64,000 nucleotides of DNA from Niameybacter massiliensis (GCF_001282685.1 NZ_LN875032.1:68032-132031); one strand, 5' to 3'; numbered from the stretch's first letter, positions 28,138-36,848 are shown. A program made the numbers and translations. The notes: generated from the sequence alone by a model not told the origin.

Positions 28138-28165
28138 AACCTTGAAACATTTCTGTTTCAAGGTT
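28138..28165 (-). terminator. tRNA-Leu terminator
   Basis: The minus strand has AACCTTGAAACA, loop GAAA, then TGTTTCAAGGTT and a T run, beginning six bases after the tRNA end. Confidence 0.92.
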
Positions 28166-28170
28166 ATGTA

Positions 28171-28255
28171 TGCGATTGGGGGGACTCGAACCCCCAAGCC
28201 CGTTACAGGCACTAGATCCTTAGTCTAGCGCGTATGCCAATTCCGCCACAATCGC
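28171..28255 (-). tRNA. tRNA-Leu, anticodon AAG
   Basis: 85 bases with the long variable arm of a class II tRNA. The acceptor stem pairs GCGATTG with CAATCGC, with discriminator A. The anticodon stem CTAGA/TCTAG encloses the loop CTAAGGA, giving AAG (reads CUU, and CUC if A34 becomes inosine). The T arm GGGGG-TTCGAGT-CCCCC is intact. CCA is not encoded. A consensus promoter and a terminator make it a single-gene unit. Confidence 0.95.
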
Positions 28256-28280
28256 GTATTTGTTTTTTAAGACATGTTTA

Positions 28281-28309
28281 ATTATATATAACCTAAGGAC
28301 TTTTGTCAA
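28281..28309 (-). promoter_or_regulatory. Consensus promoter of tRNA-Leu
   Basis: The minus strand has TTGACA (28309-28304), a 17-base spacer, and TATAAT (28286-28281), a perfect sigma-A match, 26 bases from the tRNA start. Confidence 0.92.
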
Positions 28310-28789
28310 CTACTTATCTCATATTTTTTTATTTTGTGTTCTCAAAGTAAATATCTTATATTTTCTCTATACTTCTAACACCACTATCTTATTCATATAG
28401 ACTCTAATTTAGGAACTACTTCATTTAATTATATATCTACATTTCTACTCAAGTTTGACTTATACAATTTCTGTACATACTCTATAGGAATACTATTGCT
28501 TATATAACTCAATTTCTAAAACTATTTCTATACACATGTAGGCAATCAGTATAACATTAAATAACTATATTCTTAAGCTTCAATAATTCCTCTAATTTTA
28601 ACGTATTTTTTTCTAATCTACTTATCCTTTTAACATATCTAATATATAGTATATAGTATCTAATTTAAATGACATTTTTAATAGAAAAACAGCATGTCTA
28701 TTTATTAATAAATCTTAATTAATTTTTCTTAGGCATCATGCTTTATCTATGATAAAATAAATTAACATTATAGTAGGAGGGATTTACTT
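28310..28789. other. AT-rich gene-free spacer before the third AI-2E gene
   Basis: About 480 bases with no coding frame, tRNA or clear hairpin. It contains the ribosome binding site AGGAGGG at 28775-28781 and presumably the promoter of the gene at 28790. Nothing else was seen. Confidence 0.6.
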
Positions 28790-30040
28790 TTGAAAAAAAT
28801 CTGGGATGCAAAATATATTAAAATTGCACTATATACCCTTTTTGTTTTAACTGCTTCTATTCTTATTTACCGTATTTCATCAAATACCGATAATATCATC
28901 CCTAATGTATACGGTTATGTCAAATCAGTTATAAGTATTTTTACCCCTATCCTTTACGGATTGCTTATTGCATATTTGATGAATCCAGCAGTTGCATTTT
29001 TTGAACGTCATCTTATTAAATTGACACATTCAAATAACTCTAAGGATTATCAACGCTTACGTGTCTTATCAATCATTATTGTTTATTTATGCCTCTTTGG
29101 CACAGTCTTTCTAACCATCAGATTCTTAATTCCACAGATATTAGATAATATTAGATTACTAGTAAATAACTTACCAACCTATCTCAGAGAACTCCAAGAT
29201 GCCCTTGGTAAACTTCAATTTGCTATTAATGATGCACTAGCTTATCCAGATTTATCTCAATTTGTTAATGAAATCATTAACCCTGCAAAGGTTAGCGAGC
29301 TTATCAACCCTTCTGCTTTACAATCTGTTTTCGATAAGTTAGTTTCTAGTACAATGTCTATAACAGGTACTTTTTTAAACTTAGTCATCGGCTTTGTAAT
29401 TGCGTCTTATGCTGTTATGCAAAAAGAGACTTTTACTAATGGTACAAAACGTGCTGTCTACGCTCTCTTTAAATATCCTACAGCGAGCAAGATCGTTAGT
29501 GTAGCTTCTGAAGCACATGCTACGATTATTAGATTTTTCATTGGTAAATCTTTAGATTCATTAATTATTGGTGTTATCTGCTTTATTGGTCTTTCTATAC
29601 TTCAAAATCCATATGCCCTTCTTCTTTCTTTCATTGTAGGTGTATGTAATATGATTCCTTATTTTGGACCATTTATTGGAGCGATTCCAGCTGTTATCCT
29701 TACATTATTTGAAGGCCCTAAAGCAGCTATTATTGTAGCTATCTTTATCCTTATCCTTCAACAATTTGATGGGCTTATTTTAGGTCCAAAAATATTAGGT
29801 GATTCTATAGGTATTACACCTTTCTGGATTATTTCAGCAATTACTATAGGAGGAGCAATCGCTGGACCTTTAGGTATGTTCTTTGCTTCCCCAATACTTG
29901 CAGTTCTTCTTTCTATGATTAACAGATGGATTGATAAGCGCCTACGTACAAAAGATATAGACTTACCTAAATTATCCCCTGAGGATGTTATTCCTTATGA
30001 TCCACCTCATCTACATTTTGAAGAAGAAAATAAAAAATAA
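28790..30040 (+). CDS. AI-2E family transporter (third of three)
   Basis: 416 residues, starting at TTG 28790 with AGGAGGG 8 bases upstream. Helices lie near residues 10-30, 40-65 and 88-115 and in the second half. Family blocks: VGVCNMIPYFGPFIGAIPA and LILGPKILGDSIGITPFWII. It is closer in pattern to the protein at 20250 than to the YtvI-like one. The C-terminal tail is charged. It is single and ends in a strong terminator. Cargo unknown. Confidence 0.88.
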   Translation: MKKIWDAKYIKIALYTLFVLTASILIYRISSNTDNIIPNVYGYVKSVISIFTPILYGLLIAYLMNPAVAFFERHLIKLTHSNNSKDYQRLRVLSIIIVYLCLFGTVFLTIRFLIPQILDNIRLLVNNLPTYLRELQDALGKLQFAINDALAYPDLSQFVNEIINPAKVSELINPSALQSVFDKLVSSTMSITGTFLNLVIGFVIASYAVMQKETFTNGTKRAVYALFKYPTASKIVSVASEAHATIIRFFIGKSLDSLIIGVICFIGLSILQNPYALLLSFIVGVCNMIPYFGPFIGAIPAVILTLFEGPKAAIIVAIFILILQQFDGLILGPKILGDSIGITPFWIISAITIGGAIAGPLGMFFASPILAVLLSMINRWIDKRLRTKDIDLPKLSPEDVIPYDPPHLHFEEENKK

Positions 30041-30061
30041 TTAGTTTATATCAAGCATATA

Positions 30062-30103
30062 AATAAGCCTTAGTATATGAGATCTCATATCCTAAGGCTT
30101 ATT
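30062..30103. terminator. Long bidirectional terminator
   Basis: AATAAGCCTTAG-T-ATATGAGA pairs with its complement through 30103, with one mismatch. It lies between the convergent AI-2E gene and trxA. Confidence 0.88.
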
Positions 30104-30128
30104 ATTTTAAATCAATTAGTATTTATTC

Positions 30129-30446
30129 TTAGAATAGTTGGCTAATTTTTTGTTCAAGTACTTGTTTTGGTAATGCACCAACAGTTGTTTCTACTACTTG
30201 ACCATCTTTGATGAAAAGAATTGTTGGAATACTCATGATGTTGTATTTTGATGCAACAGCACGGCTTTCATCTGTATTTACTTTACCAATTTTGATTTTG
30301 CCTTCATATTGTGTAGCAAGTTCATCAATAATTGGTGCCATCATTTTACATGGTCCACACCAATCTGCGTAAAAGTCTACGATAACCGGAATGTTTGATT
30401 CTAAAGCTTCTTGTTGAAAGTTTTCATCTGTAAATTTGAATGACAT
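30129..30446 (-). CDS. trxA: Thioredoxin
   Basis: 105 residues from ATG 30444-30446 (MSFKFTDENF). This start is chosen because GGAGG lies 8 bases before it; a further ATG five codons upstream overlaps that GGAGG. The active site is DWCGPCK (Cys 30 and 33), the cis-Pro loop is SIPTILF, and the length is standard. It reduces disulfides in the cytoplasm using thioredoxin reductase, which is not in the window. Confidence 0.96.
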   Translation of the reverse strand: MSFKFTDENFQQEALESNIPVIVDFYADWCGPCKMMAPIIDELATQYEGKIKIGKVNTDESRAVASKYNIMSIPTILFIKDGQVVETTVGALPKQVLEQKISQLF

Positions 30447-30526
30447 ATTTTTTTCCTCCATTTTTCATTGATTACATATACTTTATCATATGTTTTGAGT
30501 CTTGAATATATCTTATTCTATAATTA

Positions 30527-30736
30527 TTATCTCTTAATTTTAAGATTCCATTCCTCAACTTTTTCCTCGAGGTATGCATCCATCTCATCTAAAGAATTCA
30601 TAATCTTTTTTATTGGCTTTTCTTCATCATTTTTATTACTTGAATAAGAACTGCCGGTTTTCTTATTTGCTTTTGCACGCTCTTGTTCATATAAAAAGGT
30701 TCGTAATTTATATTGAACTTGTTCAAAAAAACGCAT
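30527..30736 (-). CDS. Small conserved-type protein of unknown function
   Basis: 69 residues from ATG 30734-30736 (MRFFEQVQYKLRTFLYEQER), chosen because GAGGTGA lies 5 bases upstream; a GTG three codons earlier is the alternative. The sequence is charged and helical with no signal peptide. It lies between trxA and trmB on the same strand. Not recognised. Confidence 0.65.
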   Translation of the reverse strand: MRFFEQVQYKLRTFLYEQERAKANKKTGSSYSSNKNDEEKPIKKIMNSLDEMDAYLEEKVEEWNLKIKR

Positions 30737-30781
30737 ATTTATCACCTCATATACTTTTACTATAGTATATGAAGTAATGAA

Positions 30782-31435
30782 TTATTTGCAGACTTTTCTT
30801 GGTGGTACTGCTTCTAATCTATTAATAGTAAAGCCCATCTCGGAGAATTTCTTCTCGTACTCTGTCATAATATTATCTTCCATATCACTATTATGAAGAT
30901 CAAGTGTTACATTCTTCATAAGCCAACCTTCAATTGAGAATTCTTCAATTGAAGACGCAAATAGACCTTTATTATCTGTTTTAAAATGAATTTCTCCTGT
31001 TTCACCTAAGATAACGGCATACTTTTTGAGGAAATCACGGTATGTTAAACGTCTTTTTGCATAACGTTTTTTAGGCCATGGATCTGAGAAATTAAGATAA
31101 AGCCTTTCAATTTCTCCTGCTTCAAAAATATCCATACAATTTGCTACGTCTTCAAATAAGAAACGTAGATTTTCTGGTGTTTCTTCTCTATTGGCCTTTT
31201 TACATGCTTTGTATACTACTGTTTCAGCTCTTTCAGCTGCAATATAATTAATATCAGGATTTCTTCTAGCAAGTTCTGTAATAAATCCACCTTTTCCACA
31301 TCCAAATTCAACATGGATAGGGTTATTATTTCCAAATACTTCGTGCCATTTACCCTTGTACTGTGTTGGGTCTTGAACAACTCTCTCATCTTGTGCTAAG
31401 TAATCAGTTGCTCTTGGGTCTCTTCTCAGACGCAT
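30782..31435 (-). CDS. trmB: tRNA (guanine-N7)-methyltransferase
   Basis: 217 residues, normal TrmB length. The SAM-binding motif is VEFGCGKGGFI, and the catalytic region LNFSDPWPKKRYAKRRLTYR is a TrmB hallmark. The enzyme methylates G46 in many tRNAs. It lies 24 bases after deoC, so the two may be co-transcribed. Confidence 0.96.
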   Translation of the reverse strand: MRLRRDPRATDYLAQDERVVQDPTQYKGKWHEVFGNNNPIHVEFGCGKGGFITELARRNPDINYIAAERAETVVYKACKKANREETPENLRFLFEDVANCMDIFEAGEIERLYLNFSDPWPKKRYAKRRLTYRDFLKKYAVILGETGEIHFKTDNKGLFASSIEEFSIEGWLMKNVTLDLHNSDMEDNIMTEYEKKFSEMGFTINRLEAVPPRKVCK

Positions 31436-31459
31436 CTTTTATCCCCTCTCGCTGTCTAT

Positions 31460-32137
31460 TTAGTACATTCCGCCTGGTGTTGCTTCTTCATCTTGATGCA
31501 TAACAATTTTGATACCACTGCTTGCACCAATACGGTCTGCACCTGCATCTACCATTGCTTTTGCACCTTTGAAATCTCTTACACCACCAGATGCTTTAAC
31601 TAATGCTTTATCACCAACTGTTTTTCTCATAAGTGTTATATCCTCTACAGTTGCACCACCTGTACTAAATCCTGTAGAAGTTTTTACAAAGTCAGCACCT
31701 GCTGCAACTGAAAGTTCACAAGCTTTAACTTTTTCTTCATCTGTAAGAAGACAAGTTTCGATGATTACTTTTACAATTGCTTTACCTTTTGCTGCATCTA
31801 CAACTGCTTTAATATCTTGTTCAACTATATCATAGTCTTTATCTTTAAGTGCACCAACGTTAATTACCATATCTACTTCATCAGCACCATTTGCAATAGC
31901 TACTTCTGTTTCACGTGCTTTAATTTCTGTGAATGTTGCACCTAAAGGGAAACCTACTACTACACATGTTTTTACTTCACTACCACAAAGAGCATCAGCT
32001 ACTAATTTTGTATAGTAAGCATTTACACATACAGAAGCAAATCCATATTGTTTTGCTTCATCACAAAGTCTAAGTACATCTTGTTTTGTTGCTTCTGGTT
32101 TTAAAATTGTATGGTCAATATAACTTGCTAAATTCAT
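31460..32137 (-). CDS. deoC: Deoxyribose-phosphate aldolase
   Basis: 225 residues. DeoC motifs: [13 protein letters not shown] at the start, [18 protein letters not shown], the Schiff-base Lys in [14 protein letters not shown], and [10 protein letters not shown]. It splits 2-deoxyribose-5-phosphate into acetaldehyde and glyceraldehyde-3-phosphate in nucleoside breakdown. Other deo genes are not adjacent. Confidence 0.96.
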   Translation of the reverse strand: MNLASYIDHTILKPEATKQDVLRLCDEAKQYGFASVCVNAYYTKLVADALCGSEVKTCVVVGFPLGATFTEIKARETEVAIANGADEVDMVINVGALKDKDYDIVEQDIKAVVDAAKGKAIVKVIIETCLLTDEEKVKACELSVAAGADFVKTSTGFSTGGATVEDITLMRKTVGDKALVKASGGVRDFKGAKAMVDAGADRIGASSGIKIVMHQDEEATPGGMY

Positions 32138-32251
32138 TTGGTCACCTCATATTATTCTTTTTATTTAGTATAGTATTTTTACTACTTTTCTATGAAAAAT
32201 TCTCTTTGTAGATTATACCATCATTTCAATTTTTTTTCTATGCCATATAAA

Positions 32252-32276
32252 AAAGAGGTGTTTTTCACACCTCTTT
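32252..32276 (-). terminator. Terminator of the repeat-protein gene
   Basis: Stem AAAGAGGTGT / ACACCTCTTT with a 5-base loop and a T run on the minus strand, just after the stop at 32280. Confidence 0.85.
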
Positions 32277-32279
32277 GCT

Positions 32280-34034
32280 TTAAACCCTTACAATCCAATA
32301 GCCATAATCACCTGGTTGAAGAGCCTTGTTACTTCTGCCTCTAAAAGATTCTATTTTATCAATCGATAAAATAAATTTACGTTTTGTATCATAAATGTCT
32401 GGTATACCAATATAGTATTGCTCAATATTCTTATCTCTTCCTAAGATTAAGAATCCAAATTTATGATAACAATAAGTTACAAATGGGTTAGTACACCACT
32501 CATAAGAAAATTGTGGCATAGATATAAGCTCTGCCATAGAAATCCTTACCCAATCAATTTCTTCATCTTTTTCTTCAAAAGGTTCTATTTCTGATGAATC
32601 TGTGAAGATATCTCTTACTCTGAGTAAGTCACCTTTTATATCTTGCTCCTCATCCTCTTTGTCTTCTACTTTTTCATTTTCTACTGTCTCTTTTTCATTA
32701 AAAGGGCTTTTTTTTTCATCTTTTGCTGCATTCATGTTATTTTGAATTGACTTTAATACATTTTCTATCTCATTTAAATACTGTTGCTCTTCATCTTCTC
32801 TATTTTTATGAGGTACTGCATTGGCTCTATTTTGGTTGAATGAAGTTGATTGTGATAGAGGTTTAACACTATCTTCTATAATACTTTGAACACGTCTAGC
32901 AAGCATTTCCTTATCAGAAGACTCACTGAATAAATTTTGCAATCTAGTTAATACTTTAATTTCATCTTGATATCTTTGGTCATACCCCTCGCCTAGATCA
33001 TCCTCATCAGGAGTCGGCATAATTACTGGACCTATACCATCTTCAGGTTCTTCTGGTTCGTTCTCACCTGGCATTGGCATGATGACTGGGCCGGGACCCT
33101 CTCCTGGCTTCGCTGGCTTATTCATCCCTGGTTTATTACTATCTGGCGTTGGTATAATCACTGGGCCGGGGCCTTCTCCGGGTTTTGCTGGCTTATTCAT
33201 GCCTGGTTTATTACTATCTGGCGTTGGTATAATTACTGGACCGGGACCTTCTCCGGGCTTCGCTGGCTTATTCATCCCTGGTTTATTACTATCTGGCGTT
33301 GGTATAATCACTGGGCCGGGGCCTTCTCCGGGTTTTGCTGGCTTATTCATGCCTGGTTTATTACTATCTGGTGTTGGTATAATCACTGGGCCGGGGCCTT
33401 CTCCGGGTTTTGCTGGCTTATTCATACCTGGTTTATTACTATCTGGCGTTGGTATAATCACTGGACCGGGACCTTCTCCTGGCTTCGCTGGCTTATTCAT
33501 ACCTGGTTGTTCTTCACACCCACATCCACAAGGTTCACATTCACAGTTTTCTTCTGGTTCTGTTGGTTTTATCGTAGGTTTTATAACTGGTTTTATTATT
33601 GGAATAGCTGGAGTGGTTGGTTTAGTTGGTCTTTTAGGAAGGGCACTTTCTAACATAGTTGTTATTAAGTACTTATCCTTCGTATAACCAATAAGTACAG
33701 TATCCGTCTTACCTATGCTTTCACCTTCTACTACAATTGCTACACAATCTATGTCTTTTCCTTTTACTCCAGTTCCTTCTAGATTATCTAAATCTACTTT
33801 CCAAGTAGTTTGTTTATTCCCATCTTCCGTATTAAGATTGCCTAAACGTATAGCTTTATTCTGACTTTTACTAATCAAGTATACTGTGTATTCTCCAGGT
33901 ATGTCTCGAAGATTTTGAACATAGCATTTTATTATTCCTGGTGACATGATTGTTACATGTCCGCTTGGATTTTTATTGCTCTTACCATACCCAGCCACAT
34001 TTTCCTCCAAGCAAATCAAAGTATTCAAATACAT
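32280..34034 (-). CDS. Repeat protein with N- and C-terminal conserved domains, function unknown
   Basis: 584 residues, no signal peptide. Residues 1-135 form an N-terminal domain (GYGKSNKNPSGHVTI; CYVQNLRDIPGEYTVYLI). A Cys-rich stretch ECEPCGCGCEEQ (about 168-179) precedes the repeats. Residues about 177-326 are six 25-residue repeats (PGMNKPAKPGEGPGPVIIPT...), with a degenerate seventh. An acidic, coiled region follows. The C-terminal 95 residues (WVRISMAELISMP; NPFVTYCYHKFGFLILGR; YIGIPDIYD) resemble a domain seen in several clostridial proteins of unknown role (DUF6128-like, from memory). Exported or spore-surface placement is a guess. Confidence 0.8.
   Translation of the reverse strand: MYLNTLICLEENVAGYGKSNKNPSGHVTIMSPGIIKCYVQNLRDIPGEYTVYLISKSQNKAIRLGNLNTEDGNKQTTWKVDLDNLEGTGVKGKDIDCVAIVVEGESIGKTDTVLIGYTKDKYLITTMLESALPKRPTKPTTPAIPIIKPVIKPTIKPTEPEENCECEPCGCGCEEQPGMNKPAKPGEGPGPVIIPTPDSNKPGMNKPAKPGEGPGPVIIPTPDSNKPGMNKPAKPGEGPGPVIIPTPDSNKPGMNKPAKPGEGPGPVIIPTPDSNKPGMNKPAKPGEGPGPVIIPTPDSNKPGMNKPAKPGEGPGPVIMPMPGENEPEEPEDGIGPVIMPTPDEDDLGEGYDQRYQDEIKVLTRLQNLFSESSDKEMLARRVQSIIEDSVKPLSQSTSFNQNRANAVPHKNREDEEQQYLNEIENVLKSIQNNMNAAKDEKKSPFNEKETVENEKVEDKEDEEQDIKGDLLRVRDIFTDSSEIEPFEEKDEEIDWVRISMAELISMPQFSYEWCTNPFVTYCYHKFGFLILGRDKNIEQYYIGIPDIYDTKRKFILSIDKIESFRGRSNKALQPGDYGYWIVRV
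33057..33506 (-). repeat. Six tandem 75-base coding repeats
   Basis: The period is exactly 75 bases: the marker GGCTTA recurs at 33115, 33190, 33265, 33340, 33415 and 33490. Each unit encodes PGMNKPAKPGEGPGPVI plus a short linker; the first five protein copies are identical. The DNA copies differ at a few third-codon positions, in alternating versions, which suggests duplication followed by exchange. The array is GC-richer than its surroundings. Confidence 0.93.
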
Positions 34035-34121
34035 AGTACTCTCCTCTTTTCTTGTACAAACTTATTACTATATATATGAATAAAATTACATCGTTAGAAC
34101 AATTTTGTTTTTAGTCAAAAT

Positions 34122-34147
34122 AAAGGAGTCACCTAAGTGACTCCTTT
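34122..34147 (-). terminator. Terminator after ridA
   Basis: Stem AAAGGAGTCAC / GTGACTCCTTT with loop CTAA and flanking T run on the minus strand. Confidence 0.9.
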
Positions 34148-34150
34148 TAA

Positions 34151-34534
34151 TTAGTTATTTATATGTGCAATAACTTCGATTTCTACTTTTGCAAGTTTTG
34201 GAAGGTTTCCAACTTGAACTGCACTTCTAGCTGGGAATGGTTCTGTAAAGTATTGTGCATATACTTCATTTACAGCAACAAAATCGTTGATATCTGCTAA
34301 GAAAACTGTTGTTTTAATAACATTATTGATTGATGAACCAGCTTCTTCTAATACTGCAATAAGATTTTTGCATGCTTGATGTGCTTGATCTTGTACAGTT
34401 TCTTTAAGTTCCATTGTTTCTGGATCTAAACCAAGTTGTCCTGAAGTATAAACCATTTCTCCTACTACAACTGCTTGTGAGTAAGGTCCAATTGCTTTTG
34501 GAGCTTTATCTGTTGATACAATTCTTTTTGTCAT
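34151..34534 (-). CDS. ridA: RidA-family enamine/imine deaminase
   Basis: 127 residues, full length. Signature parts are KAPKAIGPYSQAVVVGEMVYTSGQ near the start and FPARSAVQVGNLPKLAKVEIEVIA at the end, with the conserved Arg and Glu. RidA hydrolyses reactive enamines from amino acid enzymes. It lies 23 bases after the prephenate dehydratase gene, so it likely belongs to the aromatic operon. Confidence 0.94.
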   Translation of the reverse strand: MTKRIVSTDKAPKAIGPYSQAVVVGEMVYTSGQLGLDPETMELKETVQDQAHQACKNLIAVLEEAGSSINNVIKTTVFLADINDFVAVNEVYAQYFTEPFPARSAVQVGNLPKLAKVEIEVIAHINN

Positions 34535-34557
34535 TTTAATTTCCTCCTAAATTTTAT

Positions 34558-35514
34558 TTAATAAGTGACTTTTTTACTTTGTCTGTAGCCACCTAATATA
34601 CTAAAATACTCACTCTCTTTGCTGACTTTTCCTAATGCTATTAACATATTAGCATCTTCTAAATGTCCTTCTAAGTCAACAAAAAAGTAATAATGCCACG
34701 ACTTATCTTTCATAGGCCTAGATTGTATTTTAAGTAAGTTAAGACCATTGTATGCAAAGTGGGCTAAAATATGATAAAGTGCTCCACTTTCATGTTTAGT
34801 CGTAAATGCTATACTTACTTTATCACATTCCGGGAGGATTTGCATAGTTTTTGACAAAATTATGAAACGTGTATAGTTATTGGATTTAGTATTAATTTCT
34901 CTTTGAAGGATACTTAAATTATAAAGATTCGCAGCTTTTTCACTACAAATAGCAGCTTTATGCTTATTGTCTAATTGCTCAATATACTGTGCTGCCATAG
35001 CTGTATTTGCATAAGGGATGCTTTGAATATATGGGTATTGTCTGAGGTATTGCTTACATTGTCCTAGTGCTTGAGGATGGCTATAAACTTCTTCTATTTC
35101 TTCTATTTTACTTCCTTGTACACCTGCTAGATGATGAGTAACTCTGACAATCTCTTCTCCAACTATATAAAGGTTATAGTGTCCAATAAGGTCGTATACT
35201 TCTAACACTTCCCCTGTATAAGAGTTTTCAATAGGTAATACACCGTAATCTATTTCCCCTCTTACAAGGGCTTCAAAAACCTCATCAAATTCATCATATC
35301 TCGTATAGCTTGCATCTTGATCTTTAAAATATCTTGTTGCTGCATCTTCACTAAATGATCCTATTACCCCTTGATACCCTACTTGAGGCATCTGTTTAGG
35401 TTTATATTGTAAGCCCTTTTCTATTGCATCTAGAATTTGCAAGTCACCCATATATAAATTTTCTATTGATACTTTTAGCTGTTCACGAATCCCTTTATAA
35501 TTATTTTCCTCCAT
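34558..35514 (-). CDS. pheA: Prephenate dehydratase with ACT domain
   Basis: 318 residues. The catalytic domain begins near residue 43 (VGYQGVIGSFSEDAATRYF) and includes PIENSYTGEV and the catalytic-type NYTRFIILS. An ACT domain for phenylalanine feedback follows (VSIAFTTKHESGALYHIL, about residues 228-310). The first 42 residues look like a shortened remnant of the chorismate mutase helix often fused here. It turns prephenate into phenylpyruvate. It starts 4 bases after DAHP synthase ends, so it shares the aromatic attenuator. Confidence 0.93.
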   Translation of the reverse strand: MEENNYKGIREQLKVSIENLYMGDLQILDAIEKGLQYKPKQMPQVGYQGVIGSFSEDAATRYFKDQDASYTRYDEFDEVFEALVRGEIDYGVLPIENSYTGEVLEVYDLIGHYNLYIVGEEIVRVTHHLAGVQGSKIEEIEEVYSHPQALGQCKQYLRQYPYIQSIPYANTAMAAQYIEQLDNKHKAAICSEKAANLYNLSILQREINTKSNNYTRFIILSKTMQILPECDKVSIAFTTKHESGALYHILAHFAYNGLNLLKIQSRPMKDKSWHYYFFVDLEGHLEDANMLIALGKVSKESEYFSILGGYRQSKKVTY

Positions 35515-35518
35515 ACTC

Positions 35519-36544
35519 TTATCCCCTTCTTATTGTACGTCCTTCGATGGCAGTGTATTTTTCCATCTTTCTAACCACTTCGTCAAAGCGAGCTGGTGTA
35601 ATTGATTGTGGTCCATCACATAATGCTTTAGCTGGATTGTTGTGTACTTCAATGATAACCCCATCTGCTCCTGCTGCTATGGCAGCCATACACATCGGTT
35701 CTACCATGTAAGAGAATCCTGTTGCATGACTAGGATCAATGATAATAGGTAAGTGACTTAGTTTCTTAATCGCAGGAATAGCAGATAAGTCTAATGTATT
35801 TCTTGTGTAGTTTTCAAAAGTTCTAATACCTCTTTCACATAAGATTACATTATCATTTCCTCCTGCCATAATGTATTCTGCAGCCATAAGCCATTCTTCA
35901 ATCGTTGAAGATAATCCTCTTTTTAATAAGATAGGTTTATTTGTTTTTCCTAACTCTTTAAGAAGAGCAAAGTTTTGCATATTTCTTGCACCTACTTGGA
36001 TAACATCTACATCTTCTACGAACTTCTCAATTGTTTGTGGGTACATGATTTCTGTAACGATAGGAAGCCCTGTCTCTTGACGTGCTAATTTAAGTAGATC
36101 TAAACCATCTTCTTCTAGACCTTGGAATGCATATGGGGATGTTCTTGGTTTATATGCGCCTCCTCTTAAGAATGTAGCACCTGAAGTTTTTACACTCTTA
36201 GCAATCTCTACAATTTGTTCTTCACTTTCTACTGAGCAAGGTCCTGCAATAATTGCAAATTCTTCACCACCAATTGTACGATCAGCAATTTGGATAATAC
36301 TGTTTGCTGGATGGAACGCGCGATTTGCTTTCTTGAATGGTTCTCTTACACGCATTACTTTATGAATACGTTCATCTGATCCTAATTCTTCAACAACAAT
36401 TTTAGATGTATCTCCAACAAGACCTAATACTGTACATTCACTTCCTTTGATAGGTTGCACTTGTACTTCGTAATTCCCTGTAATTTCTCCAATTAAACTA
36501 TTTACGCCTTTTTCATCTATATCTCTTTTTAAAACAATAATCAT
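35519..36544 (-). CDS. aroF: 3-deoxy-7-phosphoheptulonate (DAHP) synthase
   Basis: 341 residues. An N-terminal ferredoxin-like regulatory domain (about residues 1-70) is followed by a KDO8P/AroG-type barrel: IAGPCSVES, FLRGGAYKPRTSPYAFQG, QVGARNMQNF, LLKRG, CERGIRTFE, IDPSHATG. It joins PEP and erythrose-4-phosphate, the first step of aromatic synthesis. ATG 36544 follows AGAGGTG. It is the first structural gene after the attenuator, so its expression should follow aminoacyl-tRNA supply. Confidence 0.95.
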   Translation of the reverse strand: MIIVLKRDIDEKGVNSLIGEITGNYEVQVQPIKGSECTVLGLVGDTSKIVVEELGSDERIHKVMRVREPFKKANRAFHPANSIIQIADRTIGGEEFAIIAGPCSVESEEQIVEIAKSVKTSGATFLRGGAYKPRTSPYAFQGLEEDGLDLLKLARQETGLPIVTEIMYPQTIEKFVEDVDVIQVGARNMQNFALLKELGKTNKPILLKRGLSSTIEEWLMAAEYIMAGGNDNVILCERGIRTFENYTRNTLDLSAIPAIKKLSHLPIIIDPSHATGFSYMVEPMCMAAIAAGADGVIIEVHNNPAKALCDGPQSITPARFDEVVRKMEKYTAIEGRTIRRG

Positions 36545-36659
36545 GTTCTTACACCTCTTTCAAATTTAAGTTTATTCATTCTGATGTATAATGAAATGCT
36601 TTTTATACTTTTATGGCCGGCTTATAAAAGCATTTTATTGCACTCCTGTATAAATAAAA
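36545..36659 (-). other. Region between attenuator and DAHP synthase
   Basis: After the attenuator the transcript carries a further hairpin pairing AATGCTTTT with AAAAAGCATT, then the AGAGGTG ribosome binding site of the DAHP synthase gene. No further coding frame of note was seen. Confidence 0.5.
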
Positions 36660-36690
36660 AAGCCCTATGCACGCTAGATGCATAGAGCCT
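36660..36690 (-). terminator. Attenuator terminator of the aromatic operon
   Basis: On the minus strand AGGCTCTATGCA pairs with TGCATAGGGCTT around a 7-base loop, then TTTTTT. The left arm and loop (ATGCATCTAGCGT) can instead pair with ACGCTGCAT at 36735-36743 inside the leader peptide gene, giving an antiterminator. Confidence 0.88.
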
Positions 36691-36719
36691 TAGATTATTC
36701 TACGAATAATAATATGGAA

Positions 36720-36848
36720 TCACCCTAATAACAAATGCAGCGTACGTCTATTTTTTTTACAACAAAAAGTACCAGCGCTAAAATAAAAGTAGCCCCAGCT
36801 AAAAAAGAATGTATAAAATTTTGTTGTAAACATAGAAATACGTTCCAT
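36720..36848 (-). CDS. Aromatic-rich attenuation leader peptide (42 residues)
   Basis: ATG 36846-36848, with GGAGG 8 bases upstream, opens a 42-codon frame ending at TGA 36720-36722. Twelve of the first 28 residues are aromatic: residues 11-23 read FYTFFFSWGYFYF. Stalling at these Phe, Tyr or Trp codons would leave ACGCTGCAT (codons 36-38) free to pair with the left part of the terminator. Full translation would cover it and allow termination. The frame is short and was found by reading the region rather than by homology. Confidence 0.85.
   Translation of the reverse strand: MERISMFTTKFYTFFFSWGYFYFSAGTFCCKKNRRTLHLLLG

Noticed and set aside
32280..34034. Collagen-like spore surface protein
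   Set aside because: The repeats are Pro/Gly-rich but lack the strict Gly-X-Y triplet period.
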